DNA from: Oscillospiraceae bacterium
Lineage (GTDB): Bacteria > Bacillota > Clostridia > Oscillospirales > Oscillospiraceae
Assembly: GCA_024691985.1 (NCBI GenBank)
Contig: JAILNC010000043.1
Location: 1-50,220 of the forward strand
Direction of reading: 5' to 3'
Length of the DNA stretch: 50,220 nt
Of the stretch, positions 18,683 through 27,948 are shown piece by piece. The notes below the pieces were generated by a model, which ran no database searches, was not told the origin of the DNA, and saw only the letters and a list, made by a program, of their open reading frames with translations. Position numbers and translations under genes: made by a program. How positions within the stretch are numbered: the first letter of the stretch is position 1; each line of letters begins with the position of its first letter.

Positions 18683-20344
18683 TTACTTCTTGTTCCCCAG
18701 CAGGCCGCGGATGATGGCGCTGGTCCCGGAGCGCATCACGGAGCTCAGAGCGTTCTTGGCGGCGCGCTTGGCGATGGTCTGCGCGCTGGTGGTCTTCCCG
18801 CCGGTGGCGGCGTTGACGATGTTGGTGGACAGGGCGCTCGCGACCGAGGATGCGGCGTTGGTGGCCGCCTGCTGGACGACCTTTTTCTTCTTCGCGGCGG
18901 CGGCCTCGGCGGCCTTCTGGGCGGCGGCCTCCTCCTTGAGACGCTGCTTCTCGGCGGCGGCCTCTTCCTTCAGGCGCTGCTTCTCGGCCTCGAGCTCGGC
19001 CTTCTTGCGGGCGGCCTCCTCCGCGGCGGCTGCGGCGGCCTCCTCCTTCTGGCGGGCCAGCTCCTCATTGGCGCGGGTGAGGATCTCATAGGCGGACTCG
19101 CGGTCGACGCCCTCGCGGTACTTGTCGTCGAAGGGATCGGTGAGGATGAGGCGCTTGACCTCGTCCTTCCCGGCGGCGCCCATGAGGCTCTGCGGCGGCA
19201 GGATGAAGGCGCGCTCCACCAGACCGGGGATGCCCTCCTCGTCGAGGAAGCTGACCAGCGCCTCGCCGACGCCGAGCTCCATGATGGCGTCCTCCGTCTT
19301 GAAGGCGGGGTTGGCGCGGAAGGCCTTGGCCGCGGCGCGGACGGCCTTCTGCTCGTCGGGCGTGTAGGCGCGCAGGGCGTGCTGTACGCGGTTGGAGAGC
19401 TGGGCCAGCACGTCGCCGGGGATATCTGAGGGGCTCTGGCTGATGAAGTAGACGCCGACGGCCTTGGAGCGGATGAGCTTGACGACCTGCACGATCTTCT
19501 GGACCAGGGCCTTGGGCATGCCGTTGAAGAGCAGATGCGCCTCGTCGAAGAAGAAGATCATCTTCGGCTTGTCGAGATCGCCGACCTCGGGCAGGTTCTC
19601 GAACAGCTCCGTCAGCATCCAGAGCAGGAAGGTCGCGTAGACGGTGGGACTCTGGATCAGCTTCTGGCTGGAGAGGATATTGATGTAGCCGCGGCCGTTC
19701 TCGTCGGTGTGCATCCAGTCCATGATCTCGAGCTCCGGCTCGCCGAAGAAGAGCTCGCCGCCCTCGTCCTCAAAGGCGAGCAGCGCGCGCTGGATGGCGC
19801 CGATGCTCGCGGCGGAGACGTTGCCGTACTCCACGGTGAACTCGGCCCGGTTCTCGCCCACGAACTGCAGCATGGCGCGCAGATCCTTCAGGTCGAGCAG
19901 CAGCAGGCCGTTGTCGTCTGCGACCTTGAACACGATATTCAGCACGCCCGACTGGATCTCGGTCAGGCCGAGCAGGCGCGACAGGAGCGTCGGGCCCATG
20001 GAGCTGACGGTGACGCGCACGGGGTGGCCGACCTCGCCGAAGATATCCCAGAAGCGGGTGGGGTAGGCGTGGAAGGAGAAGTCCTCGATCCCGAAGCGCT
20101 CGATGCGGCTGCGCATGTCGGCGCTGTCCTTGCCGGGCTTGCACATGCCGGTCAGGTCGCCCTTGATGTCGGCCAGGAAGACCGGGACGCCCATCTCGGA
20201 AAAGGACTCCGCCATGACCTTCATGGTGACGGTCTTGCCGGTGCCCGTCGCGCCGGCGATCAGACCGTGACGGTTGGCCATGTTCGGCAGCAGGAAGATG
20301 CGGTGATCGGACTGTGCCATCCAAATTTTATTGTCTGTGAACAT
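18683..20344 (-). CDS. HerA-like/DUF853 P-loop ATPase
   Basis: [46 protein letters not shown] Walker [14 protein letters not shown] Walker B; Ala/Lys/Glu-rich coiled-coil tail. Confidence 0.88.
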   Translation of the reverse strand: MFTDNKIWMAQSDHRIFLLPNMANRHGLIAGATGTGKTVTMKVMAESFSEMGVPVFLADIKGDLTGMCKPGKDSADMRSRIERFGIEDFSFHAYPTRFWDIFGEVGHPVRVTVSSMGPTLLSRLLGLTEIQSGVLNIVFKVADDNGLLLLDLKDLRAMLQFVGENRAEFTVEYGNVSAASIGAIQRALLAFEDEGGELFFGEPELEIMDWMHTDENGRGYINILSSQKLIQSPTVYATFLLWMLTELFENLPEVGDLDKPKMIFFFDEAHLLFNGMPKALVQKIVQVVKLIRSKAVGVYFISQSPSDIPGDVLAQLSNRVQHALRAYTPDEQKAVRAAAKAFRANPAFKTEDAIMELGVGEALVSFLDEEGIPGLVERAFILPPQSLMGAAGKDEVKRLILTDPFDDKYREGVDRESAYEILTRANEELARQKEEAAAAAAEEAARKKAELEAEKQRLKEEAAAEKQRLKEEAAAQKAAEAAAAKKKKVVQQAATNAASSVASALSTNIVNAATGGKTTSAQTIAKRAAKNALSSVMRSGTSAIIRGLLGNKK

Positions 20345-20555
20345 CTGTCTGTCCCCCTATATGTTGTAGTGGTGAAAATATAATAGCACAAGTTTTTCCC
20401 GCATACAACAGGAAAATGCACTTTTCTTTCCGCAAGCTTCCGCCGTTTTTGCTTCTTCGGCAAGTTTTCCCCCGCCGACGCTTGCGTTTGCCGTCTTTCT
20501 ATGGTACCCTGTATGCATCTTCCCAACGGAATCCCCGGACAGGAGAGTCGCAGCT

Positions 20556-21353
20556 ATGAAAACCAGAATCATTTCCGCCCTTATCCTGCTCACGATCGTG
20601 GCCGTCTGCATGCCGCTGGCCGTCACGCGCCTGCTGTTTTTCACGGTCGCGGGCGGGCTTTGCGCCTATGAATTCAGCAAGAGCGTGGAAAAGCTTGACG
20701 CCCGGTGCACGCTCTGGGTCATGTTCGTCTACCTCGCCGCCCACGCGCTGCTCTGCTATCTGGACGTCGGGCTCTTCTCCTACTCCGTGTGCTTTGTGTT
20801 CTGCATCTATCTGGCGCTGTTCTCCGGCGTGCTGCACAGCAAGGTCTCCGGCCGCGGCGCGCTGTTCACGCTCGCGGGGCTGACCTATCCCTGCGTGCTC
20901 TTCGCCATTTTGATGGACATCTCCCTCAGCCCCATCTGGTGGCAGACGCTGGTGATGGGCGCCGTTTCCAGCTGGCTGTGCGACACCGCCGCCCTCGTCG
21001 GCGGCACGCGATACGGCAGGCATAAGCTCGCCCCGTTGGTCAGTCCCAAAAAGACCTGGGAGGGCGCGCTCTTCGGGGCTGCCTCCTCTGTGGTCTCCGC
21101 CCTGCTGTGCTGGCTGCTCTACCGCGCGTTCTGCCCCATCCCCTTCTGGCTCTGCCTGGTCACGGCCTTCCTCGCCTCGACCCTGGGGCAGATCGGCGAC
21201 CTGGCGGAATCCCTGCTCAAGCGCATGATCGGCGTCAAGGATTTCAGCAATCTGATCCCCGGGCACGGCGGTCTCTTCGACCGGGCGGACAGTCTGCTGT
21301 TCGCGATCCCGACGGCCTATTTCTGCTTCCTGCTCGCCGGCGTCGGCGCGTGA
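20556..21353 (+). CDS. cdsA: phosphatidate cytidylyltransferase
   Basis: SPKKTWEGALFG...STLGQIGDLAESLLKRMIGVKDFSNLIPGHGGLFDRADSLLFA (CTP transferase signature). Confidence 0.92.
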   Translation: MKTRIISALILLTIVAVCMPLAVTRLLFFTVAGGLCAYEFSKSVEKLDARCTLWVMFVYLAAHALLCYLDVGLFSYSVCFVFCIYLALFSGVLHSKVSGRGALFTLAGLTYPCVLFAILMDISLSPIWWQTLVMGAVSSWLCDTAALVGGTRYGRHKLAPLVSPKKTWEGALFGAASSVVSALLCWLLYRAFCPIPFWLCLVTAFLASTLGQIGDLAESLLKRMIGVKDFSNLIPGHGGLFDRADSLLFAIPTAYFCFLLAGVGA

Positions 21354-21365
21354 ACGAATAATAAT

Positions 21366-21396
21366 AAACGGGAGCTTTTCATAAGCTCCCGTTTTT
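21366..21396. terminator. bidirectional stem-loop terminator
   Basis: AAACGGGAGCTTTTCATAAGCTCCCGTTTTT. Confidence 0.8.
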
Positions 21397-22278
21397 GTCT
21401 TTGCACAGCTCGATCAGAAAATCCCGGAACTCCCGGATCTCCTTTCTGTGCAGGCCTCCCGCGCAGATGAAGTGCAGGGAGGAGCTGCTCTCGGGCACGA
21501 GCGGGACCGCGGCGACGTGATAGTATTCCGCGAAGGACTTGGGCCCCAGGATGAGCCCCCGCCCGTTGCGGACCAGATTCATGATCGTGCCGATCCCGTC
21601 CGAGCGGTAGACCCGGTCGAGCGTGATGCCGTGCCTGCGGCAGATCTCCCGAAGAGCGCGCGCCTCGGAGGTGTTCTCCAGGCCGGAGATCATGGTCGAG
21701 CCCTGCAGCTGCTCGAAGGAGATGCCGGGCAGCTTCGCGCGCGGGTCCGACTCCGCCATCAGGACGCACTGGCGCTCGCAGATCAGCGGGCAGGAATAGA
21801 ACTCGCTGTGGGCGTCCAGGTAGTTGTCCGAGGGCAGGATGTCCAGCGCCACGTCGATGCTCTGCTGACGCAGGGCGATGAGGAAGTCCCCGCAGGCGTC
21901 GGTGATGAACGACACCTCGATCTCCGGGCGCTTGTCAAAGAAGTCCACGATCTCCGGGAAGAGGCCGTTGGAGTACACGCGCGAGCCCATGCCGATGCGG
22001 AAGGGCTTTTTGAGCTGGGTGTTGTCCGCCTGCACATTCCTGCACAGCGTGTTCCAGGCCTCGGCCGCGGGCCGGGCCTCCTCGCAGAAGCGCGCGCCCG
22101 CCTCCGTCAGCTCCAGTCCGCGGACCGTCCGGGAAAACAGGCTGTAGCCGAGCTCCCGCTCGAGGCGGAGGATCTGCTGCGAGATCGCGGACTGGGAGAT
22201 GTAGAGGCGCTCCGCCGCCAGCGAGATGCTTTTGCAGTCCGCCGCCTCCAGTACATAGATCACCTGTGAAATCGTCAT
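21379..22278 (-). CDS. LysR-family transcriptional regulator
   Basis: MTISQVIYVLEAADCKSISLAAERLYISQSAISQQILRLERELGYSLFSRTVRGLELTEAG; divergent from the 22.6-29.1 kb cluster. Confidence 0.92.
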   Translation of the reverse strand: MTISQVIYVLEAADCKSISLAAERLYISQSAISQQILRLERELGYSLFSRTVRGLELTEAGARFCEEARPAAEAWNTLCRNVQADNTQLKKPFRIGMGSRVYSNGLFPEIVDFFDKRPEIEVSFITDACGDFLIALRQQSIDVALDILPSDNYLDAHSEFYSCPLICERQCVLMAESDPRAKLPGISFEQLQGSTMISGLENTSEARALREICRRHGITLDRVYRSDGIGTIMNLVRNGRGLILGPKSFAEYYHVAAVPLVPESSSSLHFICAGGLHRKEIREFRDFLIELCKDKNGSL

Positions 22279-22516
22279 GAAATCCGCGCCCCATTCATTT
22301 CTATTAGTAAAGCTTATGTCTGTATTATAAGATATTGATTTACATTTTTCAAGTAATTTTATATAATTAATATGTAAGCGGGACATCTATTTTTGTGGAA
22401 TGTGGAAAGGCGGCCTCGTCGATGCGCGCGCTTCTTCTCAACGAAAATAGAACGACAGGCAGTGCGGCGGCGGACATCGCTTCGCGCCGTGCTTTTCTGC
22501 GCCCGTTCTTTTTTGC

Positions 22517-22545
22517 TTGCGTTTTTTCGCGTCTGGGATTATACT
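22517..22545 (+). promoter_or_regulatory. candidate sigma-70 promoter of the ior cluster
   Basis: TTGCGT (22517-22522), 17-nt spacer, TATACT (22540-22545). Confidence 0.55.
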
Positions 22546-22615
22546 TTACTTATGTGAAGCCGCTGGGGTCTTGACCTCGGCGGCGCATGCTTTTTTTGAA
22601 AGGAGACGGTAAATC

Positions 22616-22903
22616 ATGATCCATTATGTGCTGCTGAAGCTCGCGCCCGGTACGGACAAGGACGCGGTGGAAGCGCGCGTACGCAAGACCTATCAGGAGC
22701 TGGACGAGGCCCTGGACTTTCTGCATGACCCCCAGGTATTCCGCAGCTGCGTGGAGCGGGACTCCAATGCGGACATCATGGCGGTCATCCGTCTGGACGG
22801 GGAGGAGTACCTCAAGCCCTACCTGACCCATCCGCTGCATCTCCAAATGGCCGGAGACCTGAAAGACGCCGTCATCGGGCGGACGTCCTTCGATCATCTG
22901 TAA
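22616..22903 (+). CDS. Dabb-family (stress-responsive alpha/beta-barrel) protein
   Basis: MIHYVLLKLAPGTDKDAVEARVRKTYQELDEAL...RDSNADIMAVIRLDGEEYLKPYLTHPLHLQM. Confidence 0.75.
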   Translation: MIHYVLLKLAPGTDKDAVEARVRKTYQELDEALDFLHDPQVFRSCVERDSNADIMAVIRLDGEEYLKPYLTHPLHLQMAGDLKDAVIGRTSFDHL

Positions 22904-22930
22904 TCGCTTCGAAAGAGAGGGTTTTAAAAA

Positions 22931-24085
22931 ATGAAGAAATCCGGTATTTTTGCCGCAACGTACATTGCCGTTGCCTCCGTATGGCTCGGCGGCCACTTCG
23001 GCCCCGGCTTCGCCACCGGCGCGTTCAGCGCGCAGTATTATGAGAAATACGGCCCGATCGGCCTGTTCATGCCTCTGCTCGCGATGCTCATCACCGGCGG
23101 CGTCATGTTCTATATGGTCGAATATGCCCGCAGCCACGGCACCACGAACTATCGCTCCTTTGTTGAGTCCGCCTTCGGCGACGGCGCCCTCGCCAAGATC
23201 ATGCCGATCTTCTATGACATTCTCTTCATCGGCACCGTCATCGGCGCCGGCGGTCTCGCCGTCGCGGGCGAAGCCAACATCCTCGGCAAGCTGTACGGGC
23301 TGGGCTTCTGGGTGGCCGCGGTCCCGACCATCATCGTCTCCGCGCTGCTGTGCCTCTACGGCTCCAAGCTGGTGGCCCGCTCCTCCAAGTACATGATGTA
23401 CGCGATCGTCGTCATCGTGCTGCTCATCTTCGTGCTGAGCTCTGCCTCCGGCAAGCCCGACTATGCCAAGGCCTTCGCCGCGCCCGCGATCGAGCAGAAC
23501 AACACCCTGCTCAATGCCATCTGGAAGGCCATCCTCTACGGCTGCTTCCAGTCCACCATCGCGTTCAACGTCATGTCCTGCGCCGACCTGCTCGAGAGCA
23601 GGGCGGAGACCAAGAAGGCCGTCGTCACCGGCTACATCGTCACCGTCATTCTGATGATCGCCATCGCCGCCACGCTCTTCGGCTATCTCCCCTCCAACCC
23701 CGACATCATCAACCTCGGCAAGACCCCCGTCCCGATGATGAGCATCATCATGGGTCTGGGCATGCCCTGGCTGACCTATCTCTTTGTCATCCTCATGACC
23801 TGCGCCGTGCTGACGAGCACCGCCGGCATCGCCAACGCCGGCTGCATCCGCTTCAGCAAGCTCTTCTCCGGCATCAGCAACGTCCAGCTCCGCCGCGCGG
23901 TCATCACCGCGATCCTGCTTCTCGTCGCCGCCTTCGGCGCCTGGCTGGATATGGAGCGTCTGACCAAAACCGTCACGACCTATATCGGCTACGCCGGTAT
24001 CTTCGGCCTGGTCATCCCGGCCTTTACCATTGTCCGCTCCAAGCTCAACAAGGATGAGAAGGCAGCGGAAAAAGCAAAGAAATAA
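22931..24085 (+). CDS. YkvI-like membrane transporter (APC/LeuT-fold-like)
   Basis: About 10 TM segments; GHFGPGFATGAFSAQYYEKYGPIG, GTVIGAGGLAVAGEANIL. Confidence 0.72.
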   Translation: MKKSGIFAATYIAVASVWLGGHFGPGFATGAFSAQYYEKYGPIGLFMPLLAMLITGGVMFYMVEYARSHGTTNYRSFVESAFGDGALAKIMPIFYDILFIGTVIGAGGLAVAGEANILGKLYGLGFWVAAVPTIIVSALLCLYGSKLVARSSKYMMYAIVVIVLLIFVLSSASGKPDYAKAFAAPAIEQNNTLLNAIWKAILYGCFQSTIAFNVMSCADLLESRAETKKAVVTGYIVTVILMIAIAATLFGYLPSNPDIINLGKTPVPMMSIIMGLGMPWLTYLFVILMTCAVLTSTAGIANAGCIRFSKLFSGISNVQLRRAVITAILLLVAAFGAWLDMERLTKTVTTYIGYAGIFGLVIPAFTIVRSKLNKDEKAAEKAKK

Positions 24086-24259
24086 CATCTTCCCCCGCCG
24101 CAGGGTGAGGCCGCCGGAGCGCAGCCTCATCCTGCGGCGCTCGCCCGCCCGCATCCTTCGGATGCGCGGCCCCTGCCCAGTCGTTTTGTTTCGCCGGCAG
24201 CGCGTCTGCCGAACTGCCGGCGGACAGTATATAAATCATTTTTCGAAAGAAGGTTCGAT

Positions 24260-26008
24260 ATGAAACATCTCATGTCCGGCAACGAGGCGATCGCGCGCGG
24301 CGTATACGAAGCGGGCGCGCTGGTCTGCTCAGCCTATCCCGGCACGCCCAGCACAGAGATCTTTGAAGACCTTCCCCAGTACAGCAGCGAGCTGTACTGC
24401 GAGTGGGCGCCCAACGAAAAGGTCGCCACCGAGGTCGCCTACGGTGCGAGCATCGCCGGAGCCAGAAGCTTCACGGCGATGAAGCACGTCGGTCTCAACG
24501 TCGCGTCCGACCCCGTGTACACCGCGGCCTACAACGGCGTGCGCGGCGGTTTCGTGATCGTGTCCGCCGACGACCCCAGCATGCACTCCTCCCAGAACGA
24601 GCAGGACAACCGCTGGGTGGCCAAGCACGCGAAGATCGCCTGCATCGAGCCCTCGGACTCGCAGGAGTGCAAGGACTTCGCCAAGGCCGCCTTCGAGATC
24701 TCCGAGCGCTTCGACATGCCGGTGCTCCTGCGCACCACGACGCGTGTGTCCCACTCCAAGAGCCTGGTCGAGTTCGGCGAGCGCGAGGAGCACATGCCCG
24801 AGGACTACAAAAAGGACGCGGGCAAATTCATGTGCACGCCCGCCAACGCCTACAAGAACCATCCCAAGGTGGAGAAGAACCTGGCGGCGTTGGCGGAGTA
24901 CGGCAACAGCTGCGCGCTGAACAAGGTGGAGATGGGCGACGGAAAGCTCGGCGTCATCACGGCGGGCATCTCCTATGAGTATGCCAAGGACGCCTTCCCG
25001 GAGGGGACCTCCTTCCTCAAGCTCGGCCTGACCTATCCCCTGCCGATGAAGCTGATCCGCGACTTTGCCGCGAAGGTGGAAAAGCTCTACGTCATCGAGG
25101 AGCTCGACCCCTTCATGGAGGAGCAGATCAAGGCCGCCGGCGTCGACTGCGTCGGCAAGGAGCTGGTGAGCCCCATGTACGAGCTCAACCCCCAGCTTCT
25201 GAAGGAGCAGGTCTTCGGCGAGAAGCCCGTCACGGTCGACGTGGGCGTCAAGGCGGTCTCCCGTCCGCCCGCCCTCTGCCCGGGCTGTCCGCATCGCGGC
25301 TTCTTCTACACCATGTCCAAGCATAAGGACTACGTCGTGGCGGGTGACATCGGCTGCTACACCCTCGGCGGCTCGGCCCCGCTCAGCGCCTCCGACACCT
25401 GCGTCTGCATGGGCGGCGGCTTCTCGGTCGCCGCGGGCCTGGCGAAGGCCTTCGCGGCCTCGGGCCAGAAGAAGACCGTCTTCGGCGTCGTGGGCGACTC
25501 CACCTTCTTCCACAGCGGCATGACCGGCGCGGTGGAGATCCTCTACAACAACGCCGACGTCATCCCCGTCGTGCTCGACAACCACATCACCGGCATGACC
25601 GGCCATCAGGACAACCCGGGCAGTGGCTACAACCTGCGCGGCGAGGTCGCGGCCGAGGTCAAGATCGAGGATGTACTGCGCGCCTACGGCTTCCGCGACG
25701 TGATCATCGTGGACCCGCAGGATCTCAAGGCCATGCAGAAGGCCGTGGACGACGCGCTGGCGTCGAACGAGCGCGCGGCCATCGTCTGCCGCCGCCCCTG
25801 CCTGCTCATCAAGCGCATCAAGCACGACAAGGGCCTGTGCGTCGTGGATACGGACAAGTGCATCGGCTGCAAGAGCTGTCTGAGAGTCGGCTGCCCGGCC
25901 GTGATGGTAAAGAACAAAAAGGCGTTCATCGACCCCAACCAGTGCGTCGGCTGCACGGTCTGCGCACAGGTGTGCCCGAAGGGCGCGATCAGCAGAAAGG
26001 AGAGCTGA
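24260..26008 (+). CDS. iorA: indolepyruvate ferredoxin oxidoreductase, alpha subunit
   Basis: MKHLMSGNEAIARGVYEAGALVCSAYPGTPSTEIFEDL; RPPALCPGCPHRGFFYTMSK; TPP motif GDSTFFHSGMTG; C-terminal ferredoxin clusters CIGCKSCLRVGCP / CVGCTVCAQVCP. Confidence 0.94.
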   Translation: MKHLMSGNEAIARGVYEAGALVCSAYPGTPSTEIFEDLPQYSSELYCEWAPNEKVATEVAYGASIAGARSFTAMKHVGLNVASDPVYTAAYNGVRGGFVIVSADDPSMHSSQNEQDNRWVAKHAKIACIEPSDSQECKDFAKAAFEISERFDMPVLLRTTTRVSHSKSLVEFGEREEHMPEDYKKDAGKFMCTPANAYKNHPKVEKNLAALAEYGNSCALNKVEMGDGKLGVITAGISYEYAKDAFPEGTSFLKLGLTYPLPMKLIRDFAAKVEKLYVIEELDPFMEEQIKAAGVDCVGKELVSPMYELNPQLLKEQVFGEKPVTVDVGVKAVSRPPALCPGCPHRGFFYTMSKHKDYVVAGDIGCYTLGGSAPLSASDTCVCMGGGFSVAAGLAKAFAASGQKKTVFGVVGDSTFFHSGMTGAVEILYNNADVIPVVLDNHITGMTGHQDNPGSGYNLRGEVAAEVKIEDVLRAYGFRDVIIVDPQDLKAMQKAVDDALASNERAAIVCRRPCLLIKRIKHDKGLCVVDTDKCIGCKSCLRVGCPAVMVKNKKAFIDPNQCVGCTVCAQVCPKGAISRKES

Positions 26009-26009
26009 G

Positions 26010-26582
26010 ATGGAAAGCAAAAGTGTTCTTCTTGTCGGCGTCGGCGGTCAGGGCGCGATCCTGACTGCGAAGATCCTGGTCAACGGCCTGATTTCCGCGG
26101 GCTATGACGTAAAAATGAGCGAGGTGCACGGCATGAGCCAGCGCGGCGGCAGCGTGTCGACGCAGGTGCACTTCGGCAAAAAGGTCAATTCTCCCGTGAT
26201 CGGCCTCGGCGCGGCGGACATCCTCGTGGCCTTTGAGAAAATGGAGGCCGTGCGCTACTCGCCCTATCTCAAGCCGGACGGCATCGCCGTCATCAACGAC
26301 TATGCCATGGAGTCCTCCACGACCGCGGCGGGCCTCGCCGTGTATCCCGAGGGCTGCGTGGAGGCCATGCAGGAGCACTTCACCTGCCATGTGCTGAATG
26401 CGCAGGCGATCGCCGCCTCGCTCGGCAATGTCAAGTGCATGAACGTCGTCCTCTTTGGCAGCATGGTCAAGGCCCTCGGCATGACCGACATCGACTGGGA
26501 GGCGGTCATCGCGGAGACCGTTCCGCCCAAATTCCGGGAGCTGAATCTGAAAGCCTACCGCGCGGGATACGACGCGGTCTGA
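26010..26582 (+). CDS. iorB: indolepyruvate ferredoxin oxidoreductase, beta subunit
   Basis: MESKSVLLVGVGGQGAILTAKILVNGLISAGYDVKMSEVHGMSQRGGSVSTQVHFG. Confidence 0.93.
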   Translation: MESKSVLLVGVGGQGAILTAKILVNGLISAGYDVKMSEVHGMSQRGGSVSTQVHFGKKVNSPVIGLGAADILVAFEKMEAVRYSPYLKPDGIAVINDYAMESSTTAAGLAVYPEGCVEAMQEHFTCHVLNAQAIAASLGNVKCMNVVLFGSMVKALGMTDIDWEAVIAETVPPKFRELNLKAYRAGYDAV

Positions 26583-26589
26583 GCTGCCT

Positions 26590-27909
26590 ATGTCCTTCTA
26601 CGACGAGTACCGGAGCAAGCTCCGCAGCCCGGAGGAGGCCGTCAAAATCGTCAGGGACGGCGACTGGGTGGACTACATCTCCAACGTCGGTTTCCCGAGT
26701 CTGCTGGACGCCGCCCTTGCGAAACGGCGGGACGAGCTGCACGGCGTCAGGGTTCAGGGCAACCTGATGTTCGGCCCGATGCAGGTGGTGGAGTGCGACC
26801 CGAGCCGGGAGCATTTCCACTACAACAGCTGGCACCTGTCCGCCTACGAGCGCAAACTCTGCGACCGGGGGCTGTGCAGCTTCTCGCCGATGCTCTTCCG
26901 CAACCTTGTCTGGTATTACCAGAATTTCCTGCATGTCAACGTTGCGATGATGTGCGTCACGCCCATGGACCGGCACGGGTATTTCAATCTCTCCTGCGCG
27001 ACGGGTATGGGTCTCGGCATCCTGCGTTCGGCCGACGTCGTCATTCTGGAGGTCAACGAGCGTCTGCCGCGCATCTGCGGCGGCTTTGACGAGGTCGTCC
27101 ACATCTCCGAGGTCGACTTCGTCGTGGAGGGGGAGCATCCGCCCCTGCCGCAGTTCCCGCTCCAGACGCCCACCGCGGAGGACATCGCTATCGCGCAGCT
27201 GCTGATCCCGCATATCCGGAGCGGCGCAACGCTGCAGCTCGGCATCGGCGCGATGCCGAACGTGGTCGGCGCCGTACTGGCCGAGTCTGACGTGAAGGAT
27301 CTGGGCATGCATACGGAGCTGTGCGGCGACGCCTACTATCGGCTCTACAAGGCCGGAAAGCTCACGAACCGGCGCAAGAGCTTCCAGCGCGACAAAGGGG
27401 CGACGGGTCTGGTATTCGGCACGCAGGAGCTGTACGACTGGGTCGCCGACAATCCCGGCGTCATCGCCGAGCCGCTGTCCTTCCTGAACGATCCGGCCGT
27501 GATCGCGAAAAACGACAATATGATCTCCGTCAACAACTGCATCGCCGTGGACCTCTACGGCCAGATCTACGCGGAGACCGCGGGGATGCGCCAGATCAGC
27601 GGGACGGGCGGCCAGCTCGACTACCTGACGGGCACGGTCGGATCGAAAGGCGGCAAGGCCTTCATCTGCATGACCTCCTCTTTCGTCGACAGGGACGGCG
27701 TCCGCCATTCCCGCATCTTGCCCGAGCCAACCGGCGGCATCGTGACCGACCCGCGCAGCCAGGCCTTCTGGATCGTGACGGAGTTCGGCGCGGTCAATCT
27801 GGCCGGGTGCGCCACCTGGGAGCGTGCGCAGAGGCTGGTCTCCGTCGCGCACCCCGACTTCCGCGAGGAGCTGATCCGAGCGGCGGAAAAACAGAGAATC
27901 TGGAAATAA
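26590..27909 (+). CDS. acetyl-CoA hydrolase/transferase family CoA-transferase
   Basis: ATLQLGIGAMPNVVGAVL, MHTELCGDAYYRLYKAGKLTNRRKS, QISGTGGQLDYLTGTVGSKGGKAFICM. Confidence 0.88.
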   Translation: MSFYDEYRSKLRSPEEAVKIVRDGDWVDYISNVGFPSLLDAALAKRRDELHGVRVQGNLMFGPMQVVECDPSREHFHYNSWHLSAYERKLCDRGLCSFSPMLFRNLVWYYQNFLHVNVAMMCVTPMDRHGYFNLSCATGMGLGILRSADVVILEVNERLPRICGGFDEVVHISEVDFVVEGEHPPLPQFPLQTPTAEDIAIAQLLIPHIRSGATLQLGIGAMPNVVGAVLAESDVKDLGMHTELCGDAYYRLYKAGKLTNRRKSFQRDKGATGLVFGTQELYDWVADNPGVIAEPLSFLNDPAVIAKNDNMISVNNCIAVDLYGQIYAETAGMRQISGTGGQLDYLTGTVGSKGGKAFICMTSSFVDRDGVRHSRILPEPTGGIVTDPRSQAFWIVTEFGAVNLAGCATWERAQRLVSVAHPDFREELIRAAEKQRIWK

Positions 27910-27948
27910 GATAATACAGGAACACAGAAACAGGAGGTAAAAAAAACC

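Noticed and set aside
18900-19060. Imperfect GC-rich repeats in the HerA-like gene (possible tandem repeat or CRISPR-like array)
   Set aside because: They simply encode an Ala/Glu/Lys coiled coil ([24 protein letters not shown]); no direct-repeat/spacer organisation
22550-24154. 534-aa minus-strand ORF opposite Dabb/ykvI
   Set aside because: Asp/Gly/His-rich shadow ORF; plus strand has RBSs and TM topology
24329-26020. 563-aa minus-strand ORF opposite iorA
   Set aside because: Shadow ORF; iorA motifs and ferredoxin clusters are unambiguous on the plus strand
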